From positions 1-52,149 of the forward strand of contig JASLPY010000034.1 of NCBI GenBank assembly GCA_030744755.1: a stretch of DNA of 52,149 nucleotides, in the 5' to 3' direction. This DNA comes from Kiritimatiellia bacterium. Its GTDB lineage: Bacteria; Verrucomicrobiota; Kiritimatiellia; UBA8416; JADHWI01. The notes beneath the pieces were generated by a model that saw only the letters and a program-made list of their open reading frames with translations, did no database searches and was not told the DNA's origin. The position numbers were made by a program, and so were the translations under genes. Position 1 is the stretch's first letter; each line of letters begins with the position of its first letter. Below are positions 17,607 to 27,085 of this stretch, piece by piece.

Positions 17607-18929
17607 CTAACCAACCCGGCACACATCCACACCGACAAGGCAGACGTCATCATTGAATGTGTTGCCTTCGCAGAAGCGCTGAATGTCGTCGATGAGGTGT
17701 CGGAACAGGGTTGGTAAAGGCTGTTTCATGCAAAGCACGGCACTATCCAAGAGGCGCTCCTCACCATATTCCTCGCCGCTCTTGTTCTCAACTTCATAAA
17801 GACCATCCGTATAGAGCAGGATTTTATCCCCCCCATTGAGTTCAACAGCCGAAGTCTCATAGTCGTAATTCTCATAGAGAGCCAGGACGGGGCCGATCGG
17901 CATACGATTGCTCAGCAACGCTTCCGCCGCTCCATCTTTGCAGCACAGCCGGATCGGACTATGATGGCCGGCACTGGCGAACTGTGCCATTCCTTTTGCC
18001 GCATCGATCACAAGGTAAAACGCCGTCACGAAGACCAGGACATCCTCCTGCCTGAGGAAGGGACGGATCAGGTTGTTGACCTTAGTCAGAAGGCGTCCCG
18101 GATCCTTTTCCAGTGGGGCCCATTCGTCCACCAGTGTCCGGATGATCGCCGTAATCAGTGCGGCACGTACACCATGCCCCATCACGTCGCAAAGAAACAC
18201 GGACACTTTCGTGTCTGAAAGCTGATGCACCGAGAAAAGGTCCCCTCCGACAAGATCGGTCGCTTCGTAGTGATGATGGAACTGCAGGGCGCTTTCAGCC
18301 GCGGGGACACCTTTAGGAAAAGTAGGGTAACGCTTGGGGAGAAATGCCTCCTGTAAATCCTTGGCCATCGCCAGTTCTTCCTGTGTCTGACGATTGATCT
18401 CACGCAGCCTGGCGGCGTAGCGGCTTGCTTTCAGCTCTGCTTCCTTATGGTCGGTGATGTCACGCGATATGCCAAAGGTCCCGACGATTTCACCGCACTC
18501 GTTGCGAAGTGGCATTTTGGATGTGGAAACCCATGTGACACCGCCGTCCGGCCACGTTTCCTTCTCTTCTTTGCCAATGATCGGCTCCCCCGTGGCAATT
18601 ATACGCTGTTCATCCTCGAAGGCTGGCCGGGCATGCTCCTCGGTAAAGAAATCGAAATCCGACTTCCCGACAACGTCGTCCGGACTCGACAGGTTCATCC
18701 ATCGCGCGAACGCGGCGTTCACGCGGACAAAATGGCTGCTAAGATCTTTGAAGTAGATGTTGTCGGAGGAATTGTCCATCAAGCTACGGAGCAATTCAGC
18801 ATCGGTAATCTTGCTGCCATCAGTCAAAGGGGAACCCCCATCTTTGCTCACAAACAGGTATCTCACTCTAGTCCCCGCGTCAAGTGCATGGTGAATCTTT
18901 CTGCACATTGCACAGTTCTCGATTCTCAA
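17607..18929 (-). CDS. PAS domain plus SpoIIE/RsbU-type PP2C phosphatase
   Basis: A 440-residue cytoplasmic regulator. A PAS domain covers about 40-165 (FVRVNAAFARWMN, then the PAC-type GEIVGTFGISRDITDHKEAE), a short coiled coil follows (about 165-195), and then a SpoIIE-type serine/threonine phosphatase domain. Its metal motifs are visible: GGDLFSV, CDVMGHGVRAA, LYTDGLYE and FNDDVCLV. Such proteins dephosphorylate anti-sigma-factor antagonists in partner-switching cascades. The start is uncertain: TTG 18929 overlaps the stop of a short leader frame; the ATG at 18908 is an alternative giving 433 residues. The frame stays open upstream with another Cys-x2-Cys but no standard start codon. Confidence 0.85.
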   Translation of the reverse strand: MRIENCAMCRKIHHALDAGTRVRYLFVSKDGGSPLTDGSKITDAELLRSLMDNSSDNIYFKDLSSHFVRVNAAFARWMNLSSPDDVVGKSDFDFFTEEHARPAFEDEQRIIATGEPIIGKEEKETWPDGGVTWVSTSKMPLRNECGEIVGTFGISRDITDHKEAELKASRYAARLREINRQTQEELAMAKDLQEAFLPKRYPTFPKGVPAAESALQFHHHYEATDLVGGDLFSVHQLSDTKVSVFLCDVMGHGVRAALITAIIRTLVDEWAPLEKDPGRLLTKVNNLIRPFLRQEDVLVFVTAFYLVIDAAKGMAQFASAGHHSPIRLCCKDGAAEALLSNRMPIGPVLALYENYDYETSAVELNGGDKILLYTDGLYEVENKSGEEYGEERLLDSAVLCMKQPLPTLFRHLIDDIQRFCEGNTFNDDVCLVGVDVCRVG

Positions 18930-18961
18930 CGCGATCTCACATCTAGCGCAGATTTCAACAT
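18926..18961 (-). CDS. possible 11-residue leader peptide
   Basis: An ATG at 18961 follows GGAGGAG with 6-base spacing, the best ribosome site in the region, and reads MLKSALDVRSR then TGA. The TGA (18926-18928) overlaps the TTG start of the phosphatase gene at 18929 by sharing bases. This would suit translational coupling. Alternatively a single-base shift would join this start to the phosphatase frame and its extra Cys-x2-Cys. Evidence is position and signal only. Confidence 0.35.
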   Translation of the reverse strand: MLKSALDVRSR

Positions 18962-19132
18962 CCCGATCTCCTCCAGCGCCAGCGACCCCCTGTATTGCGA
19001 ATGCCTGCGATTGCGATATCGGCGCGAGCAGACATAAGGATATTTCGCGCTTTTTGCTTCGCCCCGGGTCGGCAAGTCGAGATACTGTTTAAGCAGCAGT
19101 GTGAAGCCCCGGCACTGGCAAGGAGGTATCTT

Positions 19133-20122
19133 ATGATCAGAAGACTTACAGCTCGATGGGTCGTTGTGCTTTCTTTTGCATTGAGTATCTCGCTCCAGGC
19201 GTCTGCCCAGACCGCTGCTGGAGGGGCGCACCCCTCATTGGCGCATGCCATCCGAGAGTTGAAGGTGCCGCCGAGTTGGTGGAATGACGTGGAGACGCGT
19301 TATGATCTCAACAAGCCATGGAAAGACGCCAGGCTGGAGATCCGGAGGCGTTTGGCTCGTGGTGATCAAGCAAACCTACGGGAGGCGATGAAACTCACAG
19401 TGCTCTACGCTCAGAAGAAGGACATAGGCGACGGACACGAATTGCCGATGTACCTCTTCATGGGAGGCGAATTCGCCTGGGCAATACAGGAGTACAGGAA
19501 GTTCCTGACACCTACCATAAACGATCCGGACAAACGCGGCGAAACGCATGGGTTCATTTGCCTTGCGGCATCTTACCAGCACTTCGGCGAGTATGATAAA
19601 TCCGTCAAAGTATGCAACATTGCCCTGAAACACCTACCCGAACCGCCTTGGACCGAAATGAATGCTGCCAAGGCCTACAGCAAGCTTGGTGACCTTTCTG
19701 CCGAACAGGGCAAGAAGGCTGCAGCACGTGAGTACTACGAGAAAGCCATCACGAATTACAAGGTGGCAAAACCCAAGTACGGCCGTCACCTCCTGCCCCG
19801 GCGCATCGCACAGGTTCAGTCGCGACTTGATCTGCTTGTTATGGCCTCGCTTCGCTCTAAACATCTGAGGGATGGTGAGCATCGTGCCCAGGCCCTGGGA
19901 TACAGCGAACCTCTCACAGTGATCGTCACAGTACGGAACGGGCGGATTGTCAACGTCCAGGTCAAGCACAAGGAAAAGATCGAATTGGGTGCAACACAGA
20001 GCATCCCGAAACAAATCGTGGACCGGCAAGATCTGCGAATCGACGCAGTCACCGGTGCAACTGTCACCAGCCAGGCCATTGTTGAGGGCGCGCTCAACGC
20101 CCTGAAGAAAGCCGGATTGTAG
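19133..20122 (+). CDS. exported TPR plus FMN-binding domain protein
   Basis: A 329-residue protein. The start is ATG 19133, 8 bases after AAGGAGG; the longer frame lacks a signal. A signal peptide ends near ASAQT (residue 27). The middle (about 80-230) contains TPR-like helical pairs, for example GEFAWAIQEYRKFL and AYSKLGDLSAEQGKKAAAREYYEKA. The C-terminal FMN_bind domain (about 245-329) ends with D304-AVTGA-T310, the D-x-x-[ST]-G-A-[ST] site where ApbE-type transferases attach FMN through phosphoester linkage to the last Thr. It precedes the membrane iron-sulfur gene by 8 bases, so the two should form one electron-transfer unit, as in NosR- or RnfG-like systems. Confidence 0.88.
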   Translation: MIRRLTARWVVVLSFALSISLQASAQTAAGGAHPSLAHAIRELKVPPSWWNDVETRYDLNKPWKDARLEIRRRLARGDQANLREAMKLTVLYAQKKDIGDGHELPMYLFMGGEFAWAIQEYRKFLTPTINDPDKRGETHGFICLAASYQHFGEYDKSVKVCNIALKHLPEPPWTEMNAAKAYSKLGDLSAEQGKKAAAREYYEKAITNYKVAKPKYGRHLLPRRIAQVQSRLDLLVMASLRSKHLRDGEHRAQALGYSEPLTVIVTVRNGRIVNVQVKHKEKIELGATQSIPKQIVDRQDLRIDAVTGATVTSQAIVEGALNALKKAGL

Positions 20123-20130
20123 GGGGCTTC

Positions 20131-21783
20131 GTGTCCGCTTTTTCACATTTCATCCGTGACCCCGCGATGGGAATCTCGAGATTGGAACATTGGGTGCGTC
20201 GGACATTTTCTGGTTGGTATCAGACTCCCTGGCGCCGCCTGGTGCAGTCGATTTCCTTGCTTCTTTATCTCCACTTGCTGTTCTATGTCGCCTGGCCGTT
20301 TGCCGGTACGTTTTCCCCCGGCGCTTTCGCGTACAAGGAGTGGTTGCCCGTGGAGGTGCACCTCTGGCTCGATCCATTGCTGGGACTCTCCGCGGCGATC
20401 GCAGCCCGCTGTTTGAACGTGGCGTTGTGGGGCGGCTGTGTGATCTTCCTTTTTAACATCCTCTTACCTCGCGGATTCTGTAGTTATCTCTGTCCCTTGG
20501 GATCCTTAATCGACGTGTCGGACTGGTTTGCAGGCAGGTTCATTAAACGCTCTCGGCAGGAGGGGGAGGAAAGGTGGCAAGACCTGCGCTTCTGGGGGCT
20601 GATCACGGTATTGGCAGCCGCCGTTGCCGGGGTTCAACTCGCCGGCCACGTGGCTGCGATCCCCTTAATGACTCGCGGGCTGGTATCGAGTTTCGGCCGC
20701 TTGCAGTTTGGCGCACTGCGCGGGTGGGAACAGGTCGGGGCCGCTGATGCTGTTGTACACATTGCCACTGTTGCTTTAGCGGCCATCCTGTTCCTCTCGC
20801 TGCACAGTCGTAGATTCTGGTGTCGCTTGCTCTGTCCAAGCGGGGCCCTGTTGTCTTGTGTGAATCTAGTGAGCATGAGAAGGCGCCATGTGGAAACGAG
20901 CTGTACGGGGTGCGCCAAGTGCCTGGAAGCCTGTGCGTTCGATGCCATCCTGCCGGATTTCTCCACTCGTCGGAACGCCTGTACGACATGCAGGAACTGT
21001 GCAGCTTTGTGTCCTGTAGATGCAATCACCTTCGACTGGCGATGCTCCCGCAAGCGCAGCGGCGGTACTTCGAGCGAAACGACTCCCGAGTTTGGCGGGT
21101 GGCCCGTTTCCCGTCGTGCACTCCTCGCATCGATCTCAGGAGGCTTGCTCGCTGCAATGGGAGTCAGGGCAGACGGACGGCCTGGATTCGAACTGCTTCG
21201 TCCACCGGGTTCCCTTCCCGAGAAACAGTTTCTCCAGTTGTGCATACGCTGTGGCGAGTGTTTCAAGGTCTGCCCGGGGCCCGTTCTTCACCCGTCAGGA
21301 TTCAGTGGCGGGCTGGACTCGCTCTGGACTCCGATCGCGGTTCCCGTCAAGGCTGGTTGCCACCCGGAGTGCAATCTCTGCACGCAGGTATGTCCAACCG
21401 GCGCAGTCCGTCCTCTCTCGCTGGAGAAGAAGCGGCGTACATGCATGGGTCAGGCTAAAGTGGACAGGAGAACTTGTCTGCCTTTTACTGGAAAGTCCGA
21501 ATGTCGTCTTTGCTTCGACGAGTGCGCGGCTGCCGGCTACAACGCAATCGAAATGAGAAGGATTAGGCTGGATGTGGACCTGGACAATGTGCCGGAAGGA
21601 ACGTTCTCAGACGTGGAACTGGAGGAAATGACTCATATTGATGCGCCTTTTGTCGATGCGAAAGCGTGCGTTGGCTGCGGCCTCTGCGAATACCGCTGTC
21701 ATGCCGTTAATGTCAGACAAGCCGGCTTGTTGCAACAGAGTGCGGTCGTTACGTTGCCTGCGTCAGGTCGAGGAATCCCTTAA
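20131..21783 (+). CDS. fused NapH-like membrane and NapG-like ferredoxin protein
   Basis: A 550-residue iron-sulfur membrane protein starting at GTG 20131, after AGGGGGC and 8 bases downstream of the FMN-protein gene. About five transmembrane segments lie in the first 230 residues, with the NapH/FixG-type motifs CSYLCPLG (117-124) and CRLLCPSG (231-238). Two ferredoxin clusters follow (from C258 and C284). A Tat-like internal SRRALLASISGG (327-338) then leads into a second ferredoxin part with Cys groups from C371, C414, C458 and C513, like NapG or MauM. It therefore looks like a natural fusion of NapH and NapG. It would pass electrons from quinol to periplasmic acceptors such as the FMN protein; no terminal reductase is adjacent. 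Confidence 0.87.
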   Translation: MSAFSHFIRDPAMGISRLEHWVRRTFSGWYQTPWRRLVQSISLLLYLHLLFYVAWPFAGTFSPGAFAYKEWLPVEVHLWLDPLLGLSAAIAARCLNVALWGGCVIFLFNILLPRGFCSYLCPLGSLIDVSDWFAGRFIKRSRQEGEERWQDLRFWGLITVLAAAVAGVQLAGHVAAIPLMTRGLVSSFGRLQFGALRGWEQVGAADAVVHIATVALAAILFLSLHSRRFWCRLLCPSGALLSCVNLVSMRRRHVETSCTGCAKCLEACAFDAILPDFSTRRNACTTCRNCAALCPVDAITFDWRCSRKRSGGTSSETTPEFGGWPVSRRALLASISGGLLAAMGVRADGRPGFELLRPPGSLPEKQFLQLCIRCGECFKVCPGPVLHPSGFSGGLDSLWTPIAVPVKAGCHPECNLCTQVCPTGAVRPLSLEKKRRTCMGQAKVDRRTCLPFTGKSECRLCFDECAAAGYNAIEMRRIRLDVDLDNVPEGTFSDVELEEMTHIDAPFVDAKACVGCGLCEYRCHAVNVRQAGLLQQSAVVTLPASGRGIP

Positions 21784-21947
21784 CGGGCTCTTTCCCACTT
21801 TAACTCAAAGGATGTTTGACTGAGTAAACCCGGCTGCCTTTATGGTGTTGATCCCTGCTTGCTGTGATGGAAGAATGGAAGTAAGAAAACGAAAGGTTTC
21901 CATCTGTGATCAAGAACGATAGATCCCGAAAGGTAAACAGGAGGATC

Positions 21948-23342
21948 ATGCCTGTGACTGACAGATGCGGTGTATCCTTTATTCATGTCCGCTATCTCTC
22001 GGGTTTCATCGTCCTTATCCTCTGCAGTGGTGTGCTTCAGGGCAAACCGGATACTGATCTTACCCACCCACCCCTCCTGCCCGGCGGAAAAGAAGTCGTG
22101 TCGGTTCAATCGAAGGGCTTCCTTGAGCCGACTGAGACTCTACGACCCGGAGTCAAGATCGCCAGGGTCCCTCCGACCGTCGACTTTGCCTATTATCAAG
22201 GGCAGGATTATCCGGGTAATCCCTGGTCGGTCTGGGGGGACGGCCTGGTGGTGGGCAATAAATACTATTCCTCTATCGGCGATCACAAGAGCCCTGAAGG
22301 AAACGCGTTCGTTTTCGAGTACGATGCCGATAGAAGAACGTTGAAACGCATTGTCGATCTGCAAAAGGTCTTGAAGGTTCCCAAGGGTCACTATACTCCC
22401 GGCAAGATTCACAGCCGGATCGACATGGGCGCTGACGGGTGGCTCTACTTCTCGACTCATCGTGGATCCACCAAGGTGGCGTTCGATCCGAAGAACAATT
22501 TCAAAGGCGACTGGATTCTCCGGCACAATCCTGCCTCCGGAAAGAGCGAAGTCGTTGTTCATGCCCCACTGAAAATGCAATGCATGCCCACCGGGCTGCT
22601 CGACCCGGACCGGCTGGTGTTCTATGCCGGCACCGCCGATGGCCTGAACGAGAATCCTCCCATGTTTCTTGCCTACGACGTGAAGAACAGGAAGATTCTC
22701 TATAGCGATGATTACGGTCCCTATCGCTATCTGATTTTCGCCCGCTCGACGGGAAAAGTCTATTTTCATGGGAACACCAGCAGTCCGAGCCGCACCAGGG
22801 GACCGCGCAACCTGGTGAGGTTCGACCCGGAGAATCCGGCGCCGCCGGTTCCGATACCCGCTACAGTTGGATTGCGTTCGGCCACCTTGGAAACGCCGGA
22901 CGGCTTGGTCTACACCATTGATCACGACGCCCTGTGGGTGTTCAACACCCGGACCGAGAAGGCGAAATTGCTGGGAGCTTCTGCGGTCGCTTCCAAGACC
23001 TACACTACTTCCATCGACGCCGATATGAAGACGGGGCGCTACCTATATTACGTCCCCGGCGCTCACGGGGGTAGCGAGAAGGACGGCACTCCCCTGGTTC
23101 AGTACGACATCAAAACCGGGACCCGGAAAGTGATCGTCTTTCTTCACCCGGCGCTCTACGAGAGCTTCGGATATATCCCGGTGGGAACCTTCGGATCGGC
23201 CGTATCCCCTGAAGGCGATAAAGTCTATATAACCTGGAACGGCAACCGGGGAACCCGGAAAGAAGATTTGAATAAACGTGTCCGGTTCAATACCTGCGCG
23301 CTGACCGTTGTGCATATTCCCGAAGCGGAGCGCAGACCATGA
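21948..23342 (+). CDS. secreted beta-propeller protein, unknown substrate
   Basis: A 464-residue protein. The ATG at 21948 follows AGGAGG by only 3 bases; GTG at 21906 or 21954 are alternatives. A hydrophobic leader covers about residues 12-30. The rest consists of regularly spaced blade segments (FVFEYDADRRTLKRIVDL, WLYFSTHRG, MFLAYDVKNRKILYS, KVYFHGNT, ALWVFNTRTEKAKLLG, KVYITWNGN), consistent with a seven-bladed propeller of the lyase or SMP-30-like kind. No catalytic residue set was recognised. It sits 11 bases upstream of the DUF4838 fusion gene, so they are co-transcribed and probably work on the same target. Confidence 0.72.
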   Translation: MPVTDRCGVSFIHVRYLSGFIVLILCSGVLQGKPDTDLTHPPLLPGGKEVVSVQSKGFLEPTETLRPGVKIARVPPTVDFAYYQGQDYPGNPWSVWGDGLVVGNKYYSSIGDHKSPEGNAFVFEYDADRRTLKRIVDLQKVLKVPKGHYTPGKIHSRIDMGADGWLYFSTHRGSTKVAFDPKNNFKGDWILRHNPASGKSEVVVHAPLKMQCMPTGLLDPDRLVFYAGTADGLNENPPMFLAYDVKNRKILYSDDYGPYRYLIFARSTGKVYFHGNTSSPSRTRGPRNLVRFDPENPAPPVPIPATVGLRSATLETPDGLVYTIDHDALWVFNTRTEKAKLLGASAVASKTYTTSIDADMKTGRYLYYVPGAHGGSEKDGTPLVQYDIKTGTRKVIVFLHPALYESFGYIPVGTFGSAVSPEGDKVYITWNGNRGTRKEDLNKRVRFNTCALTVVHIPEAERRP

Positions 23343-23352
23343 AAGAAACCGC

Positions 23353-26300
23353 ATGAAATCAGAGATTCCGTGGTCGGTGTTTTTCCTACTGATTCTCCTC
23401 GGCCTGCAGGCTCAGCTCCGGGCGGAAGAGCCGCATCTCTCGATTCCGTCTCCCGCCACTCACATTACGCTGCTAGAAGCCGGACAAACCCGAATGCCGA
23501 TTGTGGCCGGTAGCCTCGACGATCCTATCGGGGAACTCACTCGTTACTTGAAAAGGATATCGGGAGCGGATATTGACGTGGCAGTCGCCCGGAAAGGCAC
23601 CAAAGGGATTTACGTCGGCCTGGTTGCCGATTTTCCATGGCTTCCTTTACACGATATCGAAGCATTGGGACCCGAGGGATTTCTGATCCGTAGCCAGAAC
23701 GGGAATCTGCTTCTGCTCGGTCATGAAGCGATGGGTGTCCAGCATGCGGTAACGACCTTTCTGCATCACCTCGGATGCCGCTGGTTCTTCCCGGGGGAAG
23801 CTTGGGCGGTGATTCCCAGCATGGACACAATCGAAGGAACATGGAACGAGCGCCAGATGCCCGATTTTCCAACGCAGCGAAGCATCTGGTACGGGTACGG
23901 GGCTTATCGGCAGGGCAGAGAGGAACTCGATGAATGGAACCGACACAACCGGATGGGGGGCCCTGTTCCGATCAAGATCCACCACAGTTCCTACGGTCTT
24001 GATTTCGATGCGGATTTCAGAGCCCACCCGGAATGGTTCGCCTTGGTGGATGGACAACGTCAGGCGACCAAGCCTTGTTTTAGTCATCCCGCGGTGCTGA
24101 AGAGAGCGGTCGCCCACGCCTTGGAACAGGCCGGCAAGGGATTGAAAATGATAACCGTGACCCCGCCTGACGGACTGGGATATTGCGAATGCTCCCTCTG
24201 CCTTTCTGTTTTCGAGGGCGCCAAACCCTTTCATGAACACCGTTCACTTTTTGCCGAACGACCGGACGGAGTACTAGTGAATATCACTTCCGAAACCCTG
24301 TTCAGGTTTGTCAATCGAGTGGCGGAAGCGGTAAGTGAAGAACATCCTGGCAGCATGATAGGCTGCTATGCTTACAGCGCCTATTCCCACCCTCCCTCCT
24401 TTGATCTTCATGACAACGTTTATGTACAAACGACCACGGCATACCGTCGCACACCGCTGACCATGGAAGAACAGATCAAGGCCTTTGGAAGCAAAACCCG
24501 GCAGCTTGGGATTCGCGAATACTACAGCGTATTCCAATGGGATTGGGACTATCCCGATCCCGGCAAGTTGACTCCGAAACGATTGCAGGAAGAAATTCAA
24601 TTCTACCGGCGCCTGGGGATCACCGCCATCAACGCCGAATCTTCGAACAACTGGGGTCCCCGCGGTCTCGGTTACTATATAGCATCTCAACTCATGTGGG
24701 ATGCCGACGCCGACTGGAAGGCGTTGATCCGGGATTTCTACCTGAAGTCTTTCGGGCCCGCGGCGGCGCCCATGCAGAAGTACTTCGTCCACTGGTACGG
24801 AACCGATGTCGCCGTGCTGGAAGTGGGCAGAGCCCGCCCGGAAGAGAATGAAGGTACTCATGAGGGTGCCGATGCTTCGGCGCTCAGGGAGGCTTTTGGC
24901 TACCTGGACGAGGCGGTGCGACAGACAGAACCGGGATCGCCTTATCGAAACCGTATCGACCAGCTGCGGATGTACCTGCATTACCTTGTCTTGAGATACC
25001 GGCTGGATGAAGCGGCCGGAGGGGGCGATGAGAAAGACATTCTCGAAGCCATAAAGGCCGAAACCTTGTTCGGCGGACGCTTGACGCACACCGGGATGGT
25101 GCACGGAAGAGCCCTGATTGGAAAAGCTTTCCTTAGACGGTTCAGGAAGTTCCAATCGGTCCTGGAAGGTGCCTCCGAGGCGGGTAAGGCGGGAAGCGGT
25201 TGGAGAGAGCTGGGCCAGCCGCCTTCCGCCCTCGAACTGAAAAGCATTTGGGAAGAAGACAGAGCTCTGCTCGCCCCGAACCTTTCGTCCCCTGCCCCGG
25301 CGACTGCTGATATGTACGTGTTTCGCGACGTGACCGCCGAGACGGGATTACGCGAGCTGTTGAAAGGCATGATGGGACACGCGGCAGCCTGGGGTGACGT
25401 CAATGCCGACGGCTGGGTCGACCTGTTCGTGGGAACGTTTGCCGACCGACCGGCGGAAGATTACCGTGCAGGGGGCGCCAAAGGGCCAGTCCCCAACATG
25501 CTCTTTATCAATAATCGTGGTCGATTCTCACTCAGCGCTCAGAAATCGATCGCATGGCTCGGACGCGCTTCCGGATCGGTAATGGCTGATCTGGACAACG
25601 ACGGCTTATCCGAACTGTACATAGCCAACAACGGTCGCCTGGGGAACAGGAACCTGCTTTATCACAACCGGGGAGAAGGTCGGATGGTAGACGTCACCGC
25701 CGAGACAGGTGCTCCCCTGCACTTGCCGGAAACGGCGCGCAGCGCAATAGTTTTCGATTTCGACGGCAACGGTTTGCTGGACCTGCTGGTGCTGGCCAGC
25801 ATCCGCAAAGCGCCATCCATGCTCTTTCGCAATCTTGGAGACATGAAGTTCGAACGCTCCCATGCCCTTCCGGACGACCTGATCGGCCTGGGTGCGGCGG
25901 CGGGTGACTTGACGGGCAATGGCCGCCCCGATCTCTTCGTCGGTGGATCCAACCGGCTTTTCGTCAACCTGGGCGGCCGGTTCCGCGAGGCGGTGGAACT
26001 CGATCTTGATTGGGGTTTTACCGCAGAGGACCGCGCACCTTCCTGCGGCGTGGCCCTTGGTGATTTTGATCACGACGGTCACCAGGACATCCTGATCGGC
26101 GCGCATACCAAGCGTCCGTGGGGTGAGCCTGCTTCTGTGCGGTTGTTGCGGAATCTCGGATCGTCCCCAAAGAAAGTGCGCTTCGAGGAGGTCACGAAAA
26201 GGGTGGGGATCGCTTCCCTGAAAATGAGAAACCCTCATGTTGAAATGAGAGATTTCGATAATGATGGCTGGCCTGACCTCTACACTTCGATCGTCACTTT

Positions 26301-26895
26301 CAAAGACGGGAAAGTCCACCCCGTAATCTATAGGAATGGTGGGGCCCAACCTGGCCGGCTGCCGGAATTCACGGAGACGGGGTTCCTTCACCGACCCGAT
26401 TTTCCGGAGCCGGACGACATGGTACCCAACGAAAGCGGGGGCAGGTTTTTCGATCGTATGGTGGCTAACGGAAAGGTCATGTATTTCGCCCCTGGACCCT
26501 CGGCCGATTTTGATGGGGACGGACGGCTCGACCTCTTCCTTCCCTGCTGGTTCCCCCGCTCCCCTTCCCTCCTGTTGCGAAACGAAACGCCCTCGGCCAA
26601 CTACCTCGAGGTAGAGGTGATTGCTTCCGGCAAGGTCAATCGCCAGGGAATCGGTGCGATGGTGCAAGTGTATCGGGCCGGCCACATGGGAGAGGCGGGT
26701 GAACTGTTGGCCTCGGAAGAGATTGCCACTGGGTATGGCTATTGTTCAGGACAACCGCCGGTGGCCCATCTGGGCCTGGGCACAAAACAGAGTTGCGACC
26801 TCATCATACGCCTCCCCTGGAACAAGGGAGTTATTCAGCGCAAGAACGTGAAGAGCAATCAACGCCTGAAGGTTAAAGTCGGTGACGACTATTGA
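23353..26895 (+). CDS. secreted DUF4838 domain plus VCBS/FG-GAP and ASPIC/UnbV fusion
   Basis: A 1180-residue exported protein with signal peptide to about residue 24. The first half, about 25-620, looks like a GH67 N-terminal-like domain followed by DUF4838 (VGLVADFPWLPL, then LHHLGCRWFFPGEAW, and a long TIM-barrel-like stretch with NAESSNNWGPRGLGYYIAS); it may be a glycan hydrolase-like module, not proven. From about 680 to 1060 seven calcium-loop repeats occur, for example DVNADGWVDLFVG, DLDNDGLSELYIANNG and DFDGDGRLDLFLP, typical of FG-GAP/VCBS propellers. The last 100 residues match the ASPIC/UnbV domain (NRQGIGAMVQVYRAG). Known CRTAC1-like proteins lack the first half, so this is an unusual fusion. 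The ribosome site is weak and coupling to the upstream gene is likely. Confidence 0.78.
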   Translation: MKSEIPWSVFFLLILLGLQAQLRAEEPHLSIPSPATHITLLEAGQTRMPIVAGSLDDPIGELTRYLKRISGADIDVAVARKGTKGIYVGLVADFPWLPLHDIEALGPEGFLIRSQNGNLLLLGHEAMGVQHAVTTFLHHLGCRWFFPGEAWAVIPSMDTIEGTWNERQMPDFPTQRSIWYGYGAYRQGREELDEWNRHNRMGGPVPIKIHHSSYGLDFDADFRAHPEWFALVDGQRQATKPCFSHPAVLKRAVAHALEQAGKGLKMITVTPPDGLGYCECSLCLSVFEGAKPFHEHRSLFAERPDGVLVNITSETLFRFVNRVAEAVSEEHPGSMIGCYAYSAYSHPPSFDLHDNVYVQTTTAYRRTPLTMEEQIKAFGSKTRQLGIREYYSVFQWDWDYPDPGKLTPKRLQEEIQFYRRLGITAINAESSNNWGPRGLGYYIASQLMWDADADWKALIRDFYLKSFGPAAAPMQKYFVHWYGTDVAVLEVGRARPEENEGTHEGADASALREAFGYLDEAVRQTEPGSPYRNRIDQLRMYLHYLVLRYRLDEAAGGGDEKDILEAIKAETLFGGRLTHTGMVHGRALIGKAFLRRFRKFQSVLEGASEAGKAGSGWRELGQPPSALELKSIWEEDRALLAPNLSSPAPATADMYVFRDVTAETGLRELLKGMMGHAAAWGDVNADGWVDLFVGTFADRPAEDYRAGGAKGPVPNMLFINNRGRFSLSAQKSIAWLGRASGSVMADLDNDGLSELYIANNGRLGNRNLLYHNRGEGRMVDVTAETGAPLHLPETARSAIVFDFDGNGLLDLLVLASIRKAPSMLFRNLGDMKFERSHALPDDLIGLGAAAGDLTGNGRPDLFVGGSNRLFVNLGGRFREAVELDLDWGFTAEDRAPSCGVALGDFDHDGHQDILIGAHTKRPWGEPASVRLLRNLGSSPKKVRFEEVTKRVGIASLKMRNPHVEMRDFDNDGWPDLYTSIVTFKDGKVHPVIYRNGGAQPGRLPEFTETGFLHRPDFPEPDDMVPNESGGRFFDRMVANGKVMYFAPGPSADFDGDGRLDLFLPCWFPRSPSLLLRNETPSANYLEVEVIASGKVNRQGIGAMVQVYRAGHMGEAGELLASEEIATGYGYCSGQPPVAHLGLGTKQSCDLIIRLPWNKGVIQRKNVKSNQRLKVKVGDDY

Positions 26896-26998
26896 CCGAA
26901 CCTTCCATGACGCTACTTGCATACAAGAAAGCTCTTAACGGGTTTCTCCTTGTGTCACAATTCACGGTCACATAGAATCGCAGCACTTTATGCAAATT

Positions 26999-27016
26999 GC
27001 ACGCCCCATGGCGTGC
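26999..27016. terminator. perfect 7-bp hairpin between genes
   Basis: GCACGCC and GGCGTGC flank a CCAT loop. It lies 104 bases after the DUF4838 fusion stop and 70 before the isomerase start. No U tract follows, so a factor-dependent end or an operator are equally possible. Confidence 0.35.
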
Positions 27017-27085
27017 GTTCACAGCAAACAACTGAAGATATGCCCATCCTAAGGAAACGATCACCTGAATCAAGGAGGACCGGAA

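Noticed and set aside
20131..21783. Nitrate or nitrous oxide reductase operon
   Set aside because: NapH/NapG-like motifs are present, but no NapA, NapB or NosZ lies in the window.
25606..26685. 359-codon minus-strand frame opposite the VCBS repeats
   Set aside because: Shadow of repeated calcium-loop codons in the real gene.
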